A DNA stretch of 25,104 nt from Pseudobdellovibrionaceae bacterium (GCA_947374445.1 CANCBY010000013.1:1-25104), one strand, 5' to 3'; positions 1 through 7,613 are shown, counted from the stretch's first letter. Program-made: numbers and translations. Notes: generated by a model from the letters alone, not told the origin.

Positions 1-1311
1 GCACGGCCGCTCACTCACAGTCTTACTGCTGTGGGCCCGAGCGCTTTCGACTCAAAAATGGGCGATCTCTACAGCACCGAGCTCACCTCCAATGGCCAAG
101 AGCTTAGAATTTTAAGCAAAGCTGAAATGATCCGCATCAGTCAAAAAACACTGCCCACGGTGACTCCATTGTACGCAGACCGCTATCCAGCAACAAAAAT
201 CCCGTCAGCAATAGATGCTGTTGAAACTGCAAAAGAAAATTTTGTCGTTGAGGATTACTCGCCCTCATCTCACTTGTGGCCGAGATATTGGATCCCAAGT
301 TTTATAATTGGCTCTGATGGAGCTTTTGTTTCTGGCAGCACTTCGCAAGCTGACCCCGTGGGCCTCCACAGCTACTCTGCGACGCTAGCCTATGATTCTT
401 GGGCTAAACGCGGCCTTTATAATATTCTTTACACCAACGCAACAACACCGGCTCTGATATCTGTAGGGGCTTACGACTATCGAACTTATTTGGCTCTCAC
501 AAGTTACGAGCTGCGCCTTCAAACACAAAAAGTTTTAGCAAGCTGGGAGATCAACTCCCTCTCACCTGATTGGTCTGCATTGCTCGGATGGACAATGAAT
601 GAAAGAGAGATCTCGAATCTAAAGTTGAACCAAACGGGACCAGCAGTGGGACTTCAGTATTCTGATTTCACGCAATCAGGAGCCCAGATTTCTCCTGAAA
701 CGGGAGTTGGCTTTTCACTGATCGACACTTCTTATATGCGCGATTCTGTGCATGAGGGTTTCAATGAAGTACGATTTTCGCTGGTAAAATATTTTTCAAA
801 GTGGTTGCCAAGGCGCCATGCTCTGATGTTCAAAATTCAAGGCCGCTGGATCGAGGATTCTGTGAGCCTACCCAGCTACGAGAGTACATTGTCTTATCCG
901 CTCTTTTTTAATTCGATCAACACTCAGTATTTGATGCGCGGCTACAGTACCGGAACTTTTTTGTTTAAAAATCTTGTGAACGCCAATATCGAATATCGTT
1001 TTCCTCTGCTTAATGTTTACCACGGCAACTCAATCACTCCTTTGTTTTTGAAGCGCATCCACGCGGCGCTTGTTGCAGATGGCATTCAAGCTGAAGGCTA
1101 TATTTACAACGCGAATTTGCTCAACACATCGGCTTTTCCATACGATGCGGCTTCAAAATCAAAAGTATATTGGGACTACGGTGCAGAGGTTAAATTCGAT
1201 ATCACTTTGTTCTACCACACGCCGCTGACTTTTTACGGTGGAGCTTATTGGCCCTCGGATTCTCAAGCCGGCGCGAGCAGCCCTCAGTACGCTCTGGGAC
1301 TGCTTCTGTAG
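1..1311 (+). CDS. Outer-membrane protein, C-terminal part: end of a beta-propeller plus BamA/Omp85-like barrel (5' truncated)
   Basis: The reading frame is open from base 1, so the N-terminus lies outside the window; 436 residues are visible. The first ~45 residues (PLTHSLTAVG followed by DLYSTELTSNGQEL) resemble a last TolB/WD40-like propeller blade. From about residue 85 the chain alternates polar and aromatic residues as in an outer-membrane beta-barrel. Near residue 310 it has LMRGYSTGTF followed by NIEYRFPL. This matches the RG[FY] loop-6 motif and the following strand of the Omp85/bacterial surface antigen family. Propeller-plus-barrel proteins of this kind probably sit at the outer membrane, but substrate and partners cannot be told from sequence. 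Barrel type is inferred from one motif and strand periodicity. The next gene starts about 110 bases downstream on the same strand. Confidence 0.7.
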   Translation, partial: ARPLTHSLTAVGPSAFDSKMGDLYSTELTSNGQELRILSKAEMIRISQKTLPTVTPLYADRYPATKIPSAIDAVETAKENFVVEDYSPSSHLWPRYWIPSFIIGSDGAFVSGSTSQADPVGLHSYSATLAYDSWAKRGLYNILYTNATTPALISVGAYDYRTYLALTSYELRLQTQKVLASWEINSLSPDWSALLGWTMNEREISNLKLNQTGPAVGLQYSDFTQSGAQISPETGVGFSLIDTSYMRDSVHEGFNEVRFSLVKYFSKWLPRRHALMFKIQGRWIEDSVSLPSYESTLSYPLFFNSINTQYLMRGYSTGTFLFKNLVNANIEYRFPLLNVYHGNSITPLFLKRIHAALVADGIQAEGYIYNANLLNTSAFPYDAASKSKVYWDYGAEVKFDITLFYHTPLTFYGGAYWPSDSQAGASSPQYALGLLL

Positions 1312-1370
1312 TAAAAGTTCTGTAATTAAAGTGGGCCAAGCCTTTGCCGCTCGGAATCATCTTGACATCA

Positions 1371-1411
1371 CCCCCCAGGCTCGAAAAACTAAAATGAGCT
1401 GCTCTGGGGGG
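1371..1411 (+). promoter_or_regulatory. Hairpin covering the ribosome binding site of the next gene
   Basis: CCCCCCAG (1371-1378) is the exact reverse complement of CTGGGGGG (1404-1411). Just inside, GCTC (1379-1382) can pair with GAGC (1396-1399), leaving a 4-base bulge. The right arm contains most of the G-rich Shine-Dalgarno (GGGGGGAG) of the ATG at 1420. An RNA reading through from the upstream gene could hide the site. An RNA started downstream of the left arm could not. TTGACA at 1362-1367 is a possible -35 with only a poorly spaced -10. Confidence 0.5.
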
Positions 1412-1419
1412 AGAATCTC

Positions 1420-1950
1420 ATGGAAAATATGAATGGTGATCGTGTTCAATGGATTCGCGACTTAGTCAAAGCCGAAGAACAAATGGAAGAATCTGGCATC
1501 GTTGATTTTTCTGTCGGCATCGATAATGAACGAGCTCTTCAGCAAGAAACTCTAAATTTTCTGCAACAAATGAAAAATCAATTTATTGAGTCTTCTGTGG
1601 CTTTCAATGAAATGAAAATTTCAGCCTTGGGACGCCTGCGTATTTATGGCGTGGCGAACACTCCCGTTGATTTTATGCTTTTCAGAAATGGCTTTAAAAT
1701 GATTTTTTCAGCAAAAGCACCGGGCGTGATTTCAATCCGATTTAATTTTATCAGTCCAAATCAGTACATTCCTTCTCAAATTCCAACGATGAATACTTCT
1801 TCTGCGACAAACTTGATGGAAGAACATGAGATCTTCGCGAAGGTTGGAGCCTTTGGAGATGTGACATGGACTTTCAATAATCTTCCTACAAAGATTGAGA
1901 ATATCGTTCGTTATCACATGAGTTTGTTTATCAAAGAGAGTGCAAAGTAG
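1420..1950 (+). CDS. Conserved-looking hypothetical protein, 176 aa
   Basis: I do not recognise this family. The start is well set by the G-rich Shine-Dalgarno GGGGGGAG about seven bases upstream. There is no signal peptide or membrane segment, so the product is probably cytoplasmic. Residues 1-65 are charged and helical (WIRDLVKAEEQMEESG, then LNFLQQMKNQF). Residues 65-115 look like beta strands (GRLRIYGVANTPVDFMLF, then FKMIFSAKAPGVISIRF), and a helix closes the protein. Mixed composition and good codon structure argue for a real gene. The upstream gene encodes an outer-membrane protein on the same strand, but a shared job is not evident. The gene ends against a pair of hairpins (1951-1994) that separate it from the convergent gene. 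Confidence 0.75.
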   Translation: MENMNGDRVQWIRDLVKAEEQMEESGIVDFSVGIDNERALQQETLNFLQQMKNQFIESSVAFNEMKISALGRLRIYGVANTPVDFMLFRNGFKMIFSAKAPGVISIRFNFISPNQYIPSQIPTMNTSSATNLMEEHEIFAKVGAFGDVTWTFNNLPTKIENIVRYHMSLFIKESAK

Positions 1951-1994
1951 GCACTGGCAAGATCAAATTCGCCAGTGCCGCTGAAGCACTGGCG
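1951..1994. terminator. Two mutually exclusive hairpins between convergent genes, likely bidirectional terminator
   Basis: GCACTGGC (1951-1958), GCCAGTGC (1971-1978) and GCACTGGC (1986-1993) occur in succession. The middle copy can pair with the first (12-base loop) or, with one more base pair, with the third (7-base loop). The site lies directly after the stop at 1950 and 80 bases beyond the end of the opposing gene. No good U-tract follows on either strand, so terminator function is inferred from position. Confidence 0.45.
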
Positions 1995-2076
1995 CTTGTC
2001 AAAATAGAAACTACAACAGATCCTAAAACTAAATATTAAAAACCTGTTGCTTTCACTCAAGTCTCTAATCAGTTAA

Positions 2077-3270
2077 TTACTTGATTGTAATTTTCTCAGT
2101 TGTTCGCGAAACAGGTCGTGCATCATGGTAAATGCTGTTTTGCTTGTAAATTTTCACGTCTACTTCCATACGAATACCATTACGACCTTTTGCAATTTTG
2201 ATAGGGGCATCAAAAAGCGAAGTTGCCTGTGTCAATTCACCATAAAAGCTTTCGGTTTTGTCCCAACCGATTCCGCAAGATCCAAAAAATCCAACAGCGC
2301 AAGTTTTAACTGTATATTCTACGATCGATTTTTCAGTGGGCACGACAGGCAATGCAAATGGAGCTACACCGACTTGCAAAGTCACATGTGATCCACCTGG
2401 AATCAATGAAACAGATTGCAATGCATTTTCTGGCATTTTTACTTGTCTGCGACCAGCACCATCAATCTCTAAAAGAATTGAATTTCCATTCACCTCTGCA
2501 ACATGAGCTGAGTAGTTATTATAGATACCTTGGCTCACGCTAATTTCACTTATAGCCCCAGAAAGAGTTACAGAAACTTTATCAACCTCTGAAGGCAACA
2601 AAACAGCACCTTTTACATCCATCGTCACATTCAATACTTTTGTATCGATGACTGTTTCACGGGAGTCGTCGCAAGTGCGAGGAACATAGTAGCCCTCTTG
2701 AACAATGACAACCTCTTGGCAGCTGTATGGAACTGAAGTGCAACTTCCAGCTGCATAGCCAAGATTTGCCATATTGTCAGCGCGATAAGTGCTCAGCACC
2801 ATTGTCTTCACTTGCTGTGTGATTGCGCCTGAATTAGCCGCAGCTGTGATTTCAGATTTAAAAGAATCCCAAGATCTCGGCTTCGAAGAAAAATAATTCC
2901 CAGCCACAAGAGCTTCTGCTGAAGCCTTACCAACGCCTTTGATCGCTGCAGCCAATTTACTTGGCTTTTCAGCCTTCCGTGCAGAATAGAATGCATCCCA
3001 AGCTTCGCTGCGCCCAGCTCCGCCGCTACATTTTACTTCATAGCAAGTACCAGTTCTCTCAATAACTTGAGGTTCTTCATAATAACCACACTCATAATAA
3101 TTATGAGTGATCACAATGCGATTAAGAACGGTATTAACGCTTGAAACACTTCCAGCACCTGTTACTTGAAGGTCAACGTTTTGCTTTTTCCAATACACTT
3201 CTTGGGCATACACATTTGTGGCCGCAAAAGAGGCGCTCAGTAAAATAACTGCTAAAATACTTTTCATCAT
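2077..3270 (-). CDS. Secreted cysteine-rich protein with helix-hairpin-helix-like segment, unknown function
   Basis: This 397-residue protein begins with a clear signal peptide (MMKSILAVILLSASFAATNVYA, cleavage near AYA-like VYA|QE). AAGGAT precedes the ATG by a suitable distance. The mature chain has eight cysteines, an even number consistent with disulfides in the periplasm or outside. Residues ~95-165 include LAAAIKGVGKASAEALV, which fits the helix-hairpin-helix signature hGhGxxxAxxhh seen in ComEA-like proteins, followed by another helical stretch. The C-terminal half (from ~215) is beta-rich with repeated hydrophobic strands (VLNVTMDVKGAVLLP, VSLIPGGSHVTLQVGV), suggesting an Ig-like or adhesin fold. 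I know no family with this exact arrangement. Monocistronic, facing the plus-strand gene at 1420. Confidence 0.75.
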   Translation of the reverse strand: MMKSILAVILLSASFAATNVYAQEVYWKKQNVDLQVTGAGSVSSVNTVLNRIVITHNYYECGYYEEPQVIERTGTCYEVKCSGGAGRSEAWDAFYSARKAEKPSKLAAAIKGVGKASAEALVAGNYFSSKPRSWDSFKSEITAAANSGAITQQVKTMVLSTYRADNMANLGYAAGSCTSVPYSCQEVVIVQEGYYVPRTCDDSRETVIDTKVLNVTMDVKGAVLLPSEVDKVSVTLSGAISEISVSQGIYNNYSAHVAEVNGNSILLEIDGAGRRQVKMPENALQSVSLIPGGSHVTLQVGVAPFALPVVPTEKSIVEYTVKTCAVGFFGSCGIGWDKTESFYGELTQATSLFDAPIKIAKGRNGIRMEVDVKIYKQNSIYHDARPVSRTTEKITIK

Positions 3271-3610
3271 ATGAAATCCTTTTTAAGTTTTCGTTTATTA
3301 ATACATTAATAATTAAGTACAAACCGCAAAGAAAATCTCGATGAAAAATCGATAAGTCGAAAATCTCAATGCTTTCACTTGAAGGTGAACTTTTATCATG
3401 AAATTTTGAATTATTTTGTTAAAATTAATCGCATTAACAAATTTACTTGGGTGACTAGAACATTGTCACTCAACCTGCTCAACCTACTCAGCCTAAACTT
3501 ATAAGTGACGAAATTCTAGTCACACGTAGGCTACTTACCTAGATTCCATTGTTGATTATAGCGACATTAGCCATCGCGCCAGCCAATGCTCAAAGCATCA
3601 TGATCGATTT
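3271..3610. other. Gene-free stretch with nested inverted repeat and tandem 9-mers
   Basis: No convincing gene of normal length lies here. The left part is the A+T-rich upstream region of the secreted-protein gene and has a direct repeat GAAAATCTC at 3331-3339 and 3359-3367. At 3451-3523 there is a long imperfect hairpin: GTGACTAGAA (3451-3460) with TTCTAGTCAC (3514-3523), and inside it GTCACT (3465-3470) with AGTGAC (3504-3509). The loop carries three tandem 9-base units of form CTCARCCTN (3469-3495). A short signal-peptide-like frame follows at 3549-3614. Confidence 0.7.
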
Positions 3611-3614
3611 CTAA
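3549..3614 (+). pseudogene. Signal-peptide-like micro-ORF, probably a gene remnant
   Basis: A short frame starting at TTG reads LLIIATLAIAPANAQSIMIDF before a TAA, with an upstream in-frame TAG at 3540. The hydrophobic core followed by ANA|QS is what a signal-peptidase I site looks like. There is no good Shine-Dalgarno and only a few residues follow the site. A truncated exported-protein gene is the simplest reading; chance is possible at this length. Confidence 0.25.
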
Positions 3615-3844
3615 ACGACTCGGTCAAGACTAGTACTGCGCTCAAAAATCTTGAACTCTAAAGGCTGCGTGCCAACCACTTGAAGATTCAAAACGTCATC
3701 TTTATGAAAATTTCTATCTGAGTGATTTTTAACTCTCAAAAAATGACCTTGATAGGACACCAAGAGCTCATTGTCGGCTTGAAGCTCTACAACGCGGGCT
3801 TTGATTCTTGCACCACGCACCAATGAGAGTTCAGCGAATGCCAT
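3611..3844 (-). CDS. Small beta-rich hypothetical protein, 77 aa
   Basis: The ATG lies three bases after the stop of the DUF2802-like gene, so the two are almost surely co-transcribed and translationally linked. The sequence is a run of short strands (ARVVELQADNELLVSYQG, then HFLRVKNHSD, then VLNLQVVGTQPLEFKIFE) typical of a compact beta-barrel. It loosely recalls the small beta domain in which FliK-like and similar proteins end phrases with 'L.l.V....PL.f.i'. No cysteines, membrane segment or catalytic motif are visible. I cannot name it. Its partner gene suggests a role connected with a membrane-anchored coiled-coil protein. Confidence 0.7.
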   Translation of the reverse strand: MAFAELSLVRGARIKARVVELQADNELLVSYQGHFLRVKNHSDRNFHKDDVLNLQVVGTQPLEFKIFERSTSLDRVV

Positions 3845-3847
3845 CTA

Positions 3848-4735
3848 TCACCCAAGGTTTCTCGACAAATCGACTTTAGGAAAAACCACTCGTTTAACCT
3901 CGCCTGTATTGAAAGCTCGCCCTTGATTCATCGAAGCGTTGCCCGACTGAGGCAATGAAGTCGCCGGTTGTGGTCGGACAATAGATGCAGCCGGGGTCTT
4001 TTCTATGAAGTTCATTGCTTGAACCAAATTCGAAGAAGCAACAGGTGGAGCTGATGCTCGTCGAAATTGCTCTCCTAATTGCGAGAGAGCTTGATCTTGA
4101 ACTTCCTTCGCATGAACTGGAGCTGCCACTGTCGATGCAGCTCCCATCGGTTGAATCGAAGGCGAGGTCAAAGACGCTGCTGAATTATTTTGCGTTTGCG
4201 CTGAACTGTCTGCATTTGAAGTTTGTGCCCACTCGGGAAGATCTTGCTCTGAAAACTGCAACTGATCGCGATTGACCTTAGCAATAAACTCAACTTCTCC
4301 CCGCGACAAATCCACAGCCAAGCAAATTTCTTCAACAGTGGCGCCTTGGTGAGCCATGCGTGCAGCTTTGACATACTTCACAGTATTTTGCCGCTCGATG
4401 ATCTCTTGATGAGGAATTTTATCTTGAAATATTTTAGCTACTTCAAGACTGCGATTCATGGAGTTATCGATATTTTGTATTTGCCGATCGGCTTGATGAA
4501 TCTGACTTTGCACATCGCGCGCTTTTTGCTCTAAGAGATGACTGAGTTGCTGCACTTGATTTTCAGTGCGATCGCTAAGGTCTTCTAAGACTGAAATCTT
4601 GCTTTGCAAAAGCTGCAAGCCACGACTGAGCCTAGGATCATCTTTGGCAGGACGATTGAGCTTGAACCAAAGTCCGACGACTCCGGCCACTAAGATCAAA
4701 TTAACTAAGACTTGAAGTAAAACCCAAAAGCTCAT
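3848..4735 (-). CDS. Membrane-anchored coiled-coil protein with DUF2802-like domain
   Basis: The frame is open for 16 codons further upstream, but I choose the ATG at 4735 (MSFWVLLQVL). GGAGG lies about seven bases before it, and the protein then starts directly with its membrane helix (residues ~3-23). The product is 295 aa. Residues ~30-105 are a long charged coiled coil. Residues ~115-165 (VKYVKAARMAHQGATVEEI, then LSRGEVEFIAKV) resemble DUF2802, a helix-turn-helix-like domain often encoded beside flagellar and chemotaxis genes. The rest is Ala/Ser/Gln/Pro-rich and probably disordered, ending in a basic, conserved-looking tail. Function unknown; the flagellar neighbourhood fits the family. 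A weak sigma-70-like pair (TTGAGA-N18-TACACT, 4754-4783) lies just upstream. Confidence 0.72.
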   Translation of the reverse strand: MSFWVLLQVLVNLILVAGVVGLWFKLNRPAKDDPRLSRGLQLLQSKISVLEDLSDRTENQVQQLSHLLEQKARDVQSQIHQADRQIQNIDNSMNRSLEVAKIFQDKIPHQEIIERQNTVKYVKAARMAHQGATVEEICLAVDLSRGEVEFIAKVNRDQLQFSEQDLPEWAQTSNADSSAQTQNNSAASLTSPSIQPMGAASTVAAPVHAKEVQDQALSQLGEQFRRASAPPVASSNLVQAMNFIEKTPAASIVRPQPATSLPQSGNASMNQGRAFNTGEVKRVVFPKVDLSRNLG

Positions 4736-4865
4736 GAAGGATCCTCCAGCTTCAGTGTACCTAAGCCGGACCTTGTCTCTCAACCAGACGTGACTTTTTT
4801 GCCTACAATCTGGACGAGACCTAGATTGGCTTACGGAAGTTCGGGCAGCAACAGGACCAAGGACC

Positions 4866-4880
4866 CGGAAAAATTTTCCG
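4866..4880. repeat. 15-base palindrome downstream of the aminotransferase gene
   Basis: CGGAAAA and TTTTCCG flank a single A. It lies 40 bases beyond the end of the long minus-strand gene run. It lacks a U-tract, so it is a possible but unproven transcript end or protein-binding site. Confidence 0.4.
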
Positions 4881-4921
4881 ATAGCTAGGTCATCAAGACC
4901 AATTACGAAAATCTCAAAGAC

Positions 4922-6109
4922 TCACGACAGATGATCTGTAGAAAACTTTTGAAATCTCTCTACCGCTTTCTCTAAAGCTACTTGAGACGTCGCAAAACTT
5001 AATCGCAAATAGCCTTCGCTGCCGAACTCAATCCCCGGAACAGTGGCCACTAAATAATCACTCAATAAGCGCTCGGCCACATCTTTTGAGTTATTAAGAC
5101 CCTTCTTGCCGAAAAACGCTGTGACATCAGTCCAAAAATAAAAAGCCCCCTGAGGCTCAATGACCTTGAAGCCTTTGATTGGCTTCATTTTTTCAAGAAG
5201 CCAATTCTTCTTTTGAATGAGAGCCTTATTGGCCTGTTGAACATCGGGCTCACAATTTTGAATCGCCGCAAGAGCTGCCTTTTGTGTGATCGAGCTGACA
5301 TTAGATGTCGACTGACTGGCATAATCAGAGATCGCATTAATCAAAAGCTCAGGCCCCAATCCCCAACCGATTCTCCATCCCGTCATTGAATAAGCCTTCG
5401 AAGCTCCGTTCACTGCCAAGAGACGAGATTTCAATTGCGGAGCGAATTGCAAAAGATGAGGAGCCACTAAGCTGCCATCAAAAACAAGGCGGTTATAAAT
5501 ATCATCAGAAATAATAAAGACATTCGGGTGCTCTGCCAAGGCTTCTGCTAAAGCTTTCATTTCTTGCTGGGTGTACATCAAGCCTGTTGGGTTGCTTGGG
5601 CTGCACAAAATTAAAACTTTAGTTTTAGGTGTGATCGACTTGTGCACCAGCTCAGGTGTGAGCTTAAAATTAACATCGGCTCCGCATGCAACGTACCGAG
5701 GAACTCCGCCCGCAAGCTCTGCCATGGTAGGATAGCTCACCCAATACGGTGCAGGAATCAAAACTTCATCCCCCGGATTGAGGAGCATTTGCAGAGCGGC
5801 AAATATCACAAACTTGGCACCTGTTCCGACGCAAACTTCTTTGGCCGAATAATTCAAACCCAGCTGAGCCGTGTACTGCTTAGCGATGGCCTCACGCAAA
5901 TCTGGAATCCCAGGAACCGCAGTGTATTTGGTAAAACCGTCTTCGATCGCTTTGATACCGGCCTTCGATGCTGCCGCAAAAGTCCCCCAGTCGGGCTCAC
6001 CGACTGTTAGTGAAACCACGTCTTTTCCGGTGGCAGCCAACTCACGAGCTTTTGCGGCCATGGCTAAAGTAGCAGAAGGTTTCATCAGCAAAGCTTTTTG
6101 CGAGAGCAT
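4922..6109 (-). CDS. aspC: Aspartate aminotransferase, class I PLP-dependent
   Basis: Transfers the amino group between aspartate and 2-oxoglutarate using pyridoxal phosphate, in the cytoplasm. The 395-residue length is that of the bacterial type I (subgroup Ib-like) enzymes. Visible features are the N-terminal VVSLTVGEPDW, the CSPSNPTG motif (~169-176), SDDIYNRLVF with the PLP-ring Asp and Tyr (~202-205), the Schiff-base lysine in NGASKAYSMTGWRIGW (K238), and the C-terminal YLRLSFATS with the carboxylate-binding arginine. AAGGAAA precedes the ATG. It is the last gene of the long run, 28 bases after coaD. Substrate is assigned by family; a related aminotransferase (prephenate or alanine) cannot be fully excluded. 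Confidence 0.9.
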   Translation of the reverse strand: MLSQKALLMKPSATLAMAAKARELAATGKDVVSLTVGEPDWGTFAAASKAGIKAIEDGFTKYTAVPGIPDLREAIAKQYTAQLGLNYSAKEVCVGTGAKFVIFAALQMLLNPGDEVLIPAPYWVSYPTMAELAGGVPRYVACGADVNFKLTPELVHKSITPKTKVLILCSPSNPTGLMYTQQEMKALAEALAEHPNVFIISDDIYNRLVFDGSLVAPHLLQFAPQLKSRLLAVNGASKAYSMTGWRIGWGLGPELLINAISDYASQSTSNVSSITQKAALAAIQNCEPDVQQANKALIQKKNWLLEKMKPIKGFKVIEPQGAFYFWTDVTAFFGKKGLNNSKDVAERLLSDYLVATVPGIEFGSEGYLRLSFATSQVALEKAVERFQKFSTDHLS

Positions 6110-6137
6110 CTTAAATTTCCTTTATCTTTACTTTAAC

Positions 6138-6629
6138 TTACTTTGCCGTCGTGGCGTTTAATTTTTTTAATAATGGTTGAACAACATGAGGCGGAACTAA
6201 GCCTTCAAGTTCACCTCCATACTTGGCCACTTCTTTAACCGCACGAGAAGAAATAAAATAAGCCTCTGGACTCGAAAACAGTAAAAGTGTTTCGATCTCC
6301 GGATTCAATTTTCGATTCATACTCGCCATAGTCATTTCATATTCAAAATCAACAACCGCACGAAGTCCGCGCAAAATGACTTGTGCGCCAACGCTTTTAA
6401 CATAATTAATTGTGAGTCCCTGAAAGGTTGCAACCGTGACATTGCCAAAGCCAATAACGCTTTGTTGTATCAATTCCATTCTTTCAGGCGCTGAAAAAAG
6501 ATAATTTTTTTCTAAAGATTCTGTGACAAGCACAGTGACTTGATCAAATTGCTTTGAAGCCCGTTGAATCATATCAACATGACCGGTGGTGATCGGATCA
6601 AAACTGCCGGGATAAATTGCTTTTTTCAT
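6138..6629 (-). CDS. coaD: Phosphopantetheine adenylyltransferase
   Basis: Catalyses the fourth step of coenzyme A synthesis, adding AMP from ATP to 4'-phosphopantetheine. The frame extends 12 codons further, but the start at 6629 gives MKKAIYPGSFDPITTGH, the usual N-terminus, with AGAAGGA placed correctly before it. The product is 163 aa, the normal length. The (T/H)xGH nucleotidyltransferase motif is TTGHVD (His17). The second signature is YFISSRAVKEVAKYGG, corresponding to ISSTxVKE. Directly downstream of rsmD by 37 bases; rsmD-coaD adjacency is common in bacteria. Confidence 0.97.
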   Translation of the reverse strand: MKKAIYPGSFDPITTGHVDMIQRASKQFDQVTVLVTESLEKNYLFSAPERMELIQQSVIGFGNVTVATFQGLTINYVKSVGAQVILRGLRAVVDFEYEMTMASMNRKLNPEIETLLLFSSPEAYFISSRAVKEVAKYGGELEGLVPPHVVQPLLKKLNATTAK

Positions 6630-6666
6630 TTGAATCCTTCTGGTTTTTGAAAGATCAGGTAGCAAA

Positions 6667-7218
6667 TCAGTTCGCAGTTTTGCGAAAAAAACTTAACACT
6701 TTGTCGCCGAACTCTCTTACATCATATCTTTCAAGGCTTGTGTAGTGATCAAGAATTTTTTCTTTACGTGCTGACTCAATTGTCATCACAGTTGTTGGAG
6801 CAAACACTTTACTCTCACAAATAGCCTGCATGACGTCGTGAGCCATCACCTCTGTAAAGGGAGGATCTGCAAAAATCACATCGAAGGGCTCACCTTGATA
6901 AGACTTCAAAAAACCCAGAACATCTTTTTGAATGATCTGAAAGGGCTCGCTGATTTTGAGTTTGCGAATATTTTTTTCAAGAATCTGAATAGACTGTTTA
7001 CTCTTCTCTACAAAAAGCACTTCTCCGGCCCCTCTTGAGATCGCCTCTAAACCAAGATTTCCGGTTCCAGCAAATAAATCTAAAACACGAGTTCCATCAA
7101 AATAGCCCATCAAGATATTGAACTGCGACTCTTTGACTCGATCCGTGGTGGGCCTAATATGGTCAGCTTGAAAAGGAACCAACTGGTGTCCCTTGTATTT
7201 ACCGCCGATAATGCGCAT
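6667..7218 (-). CDS. rsmD: 16S rRNA (guanine966-N2)-methyltransferase
   Basis: A SAM-dependent enzyme that methylates G966 of 16S rRNA in the small subunit. The 183-aa length is typical. RPTTDRVKESQFNIL (~22-36) matches the conserved N-terminal block of the family. DLFAGTGNLGLEA (~47-59) is the SAM-binding motif, and ADPPF (117-121) is the catalytic N6/N2-amino methyltransferase tetrapeptide DPPF. Its ATG overlaps the stop of the PilZ-like gene by one base (TAATG), so translation is likely coupled. The Shine-Dalgarno is weak, in line with coupling. Confidence 0.96.
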   Translation of the reverse strand: MRIIGGKYKGHQLVPFQADHIRPTTDRVKESQFNILMGYFDGTRVLDLFAGTGNLGLEAISRGAGEVLFVEKSKQSIQILEKNIRKLKISEPFQIIQKDVLGFLKSYQGEPFDVIFADPPFTEVMAHDVMQAICESKVFAPTTVMTIESARKEKILDHYTSLERYDVREFGDKVLSFFRKTAN

Positions 7219-7610
7219 TATTTTTGACCAATTTTTGTTAAAAAATTTTGAATGGTCTCTTTGTGAAAAGGTTTGAGTTCATAAAAATGAAGTTCCATGG
7301 TCGAAACTTTTTCAACTGGCGGAGCAGAGACAACACCCTTAACCACCTGCTGAGGGGTCGCTCCGGTTTCCATTCCATGGTATGTTTTAATCACTTTTAC
7401 TTTTTCTTCCATGAAAATAGAGTCCACCGGAATCATAAACTGACAAATCAACTTATCGAAAACTTTAAATTTATGTTGAGGAGCGATCCGAACTAAAAAC
7501 CCAATATCGGTCAACTTAACGATGTCACATTCTATTCCTGGTTGCCCCTCGGCCTTAAAAAGCTCGCAAGAGATTGGGTATGGTTTTACTTTTTTTACAA
7601 CAACACTCAC
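7218..7610 (-). CDS. PilZ-like domain protein, 130 aa
   Basis: The start is GTG at 7610. GGAG lies seven bases upstream inside the end of the response regulator gene, and the intergenic gap is three bases. The chain is a single small beta domain: CDIVKLTDIGFLVRI corresponds to the 'diS.gG..v' strand of PilZ, then LICQFMIP and KVKVIKTYHG strands, then MELHFYELKPFHKETIQNFL, the typical closing strand and helix. The RxxxR motif that clamps c-di-GMP is not visible, so if it is PilZ it probably does not bind the nucleotide in the classical way. Its place directly after a kinase/response-regulator pair suggests a signalling role. The family call is moderate. Confidence 0.6.
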   Translation of the reverse strand: MSVVVKKVKPYPISCELFKAEGQPGIECDIVKLTDIGFLVRIAPQHKFKVFDKLICQFMIPVDSIFMEEKVKVIKTYHGMETGATPQQVVKGVVSAPPVEKVSTMELHFYELKPFHKETIQNFLTKIGQK

Positions 7611-7613
7611 TAC

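Noticed and set aside
3331..3367. Direct repeat GAAAATCTC at 28-base spacing as an operator of the secreted-protein gene
   Set aside because: Only two 9-base A/T-rich copies, with no clear promoter to relate them to.
4858..4884. CCGATAG at 4878-4884 as a plus-strand sigma-28 -10
   Set aside because: No matching -35 at 11 bases upstream and no plus-strand gene downstream; it overlaps a palindrome after the aminotransferase gene.
5642..6161. Plus-strand frames antisense to the aminotransferase and coaD
   Set aside because: Shadows of strongly supported minus-strand genes; no ribosome binding sites or family features.
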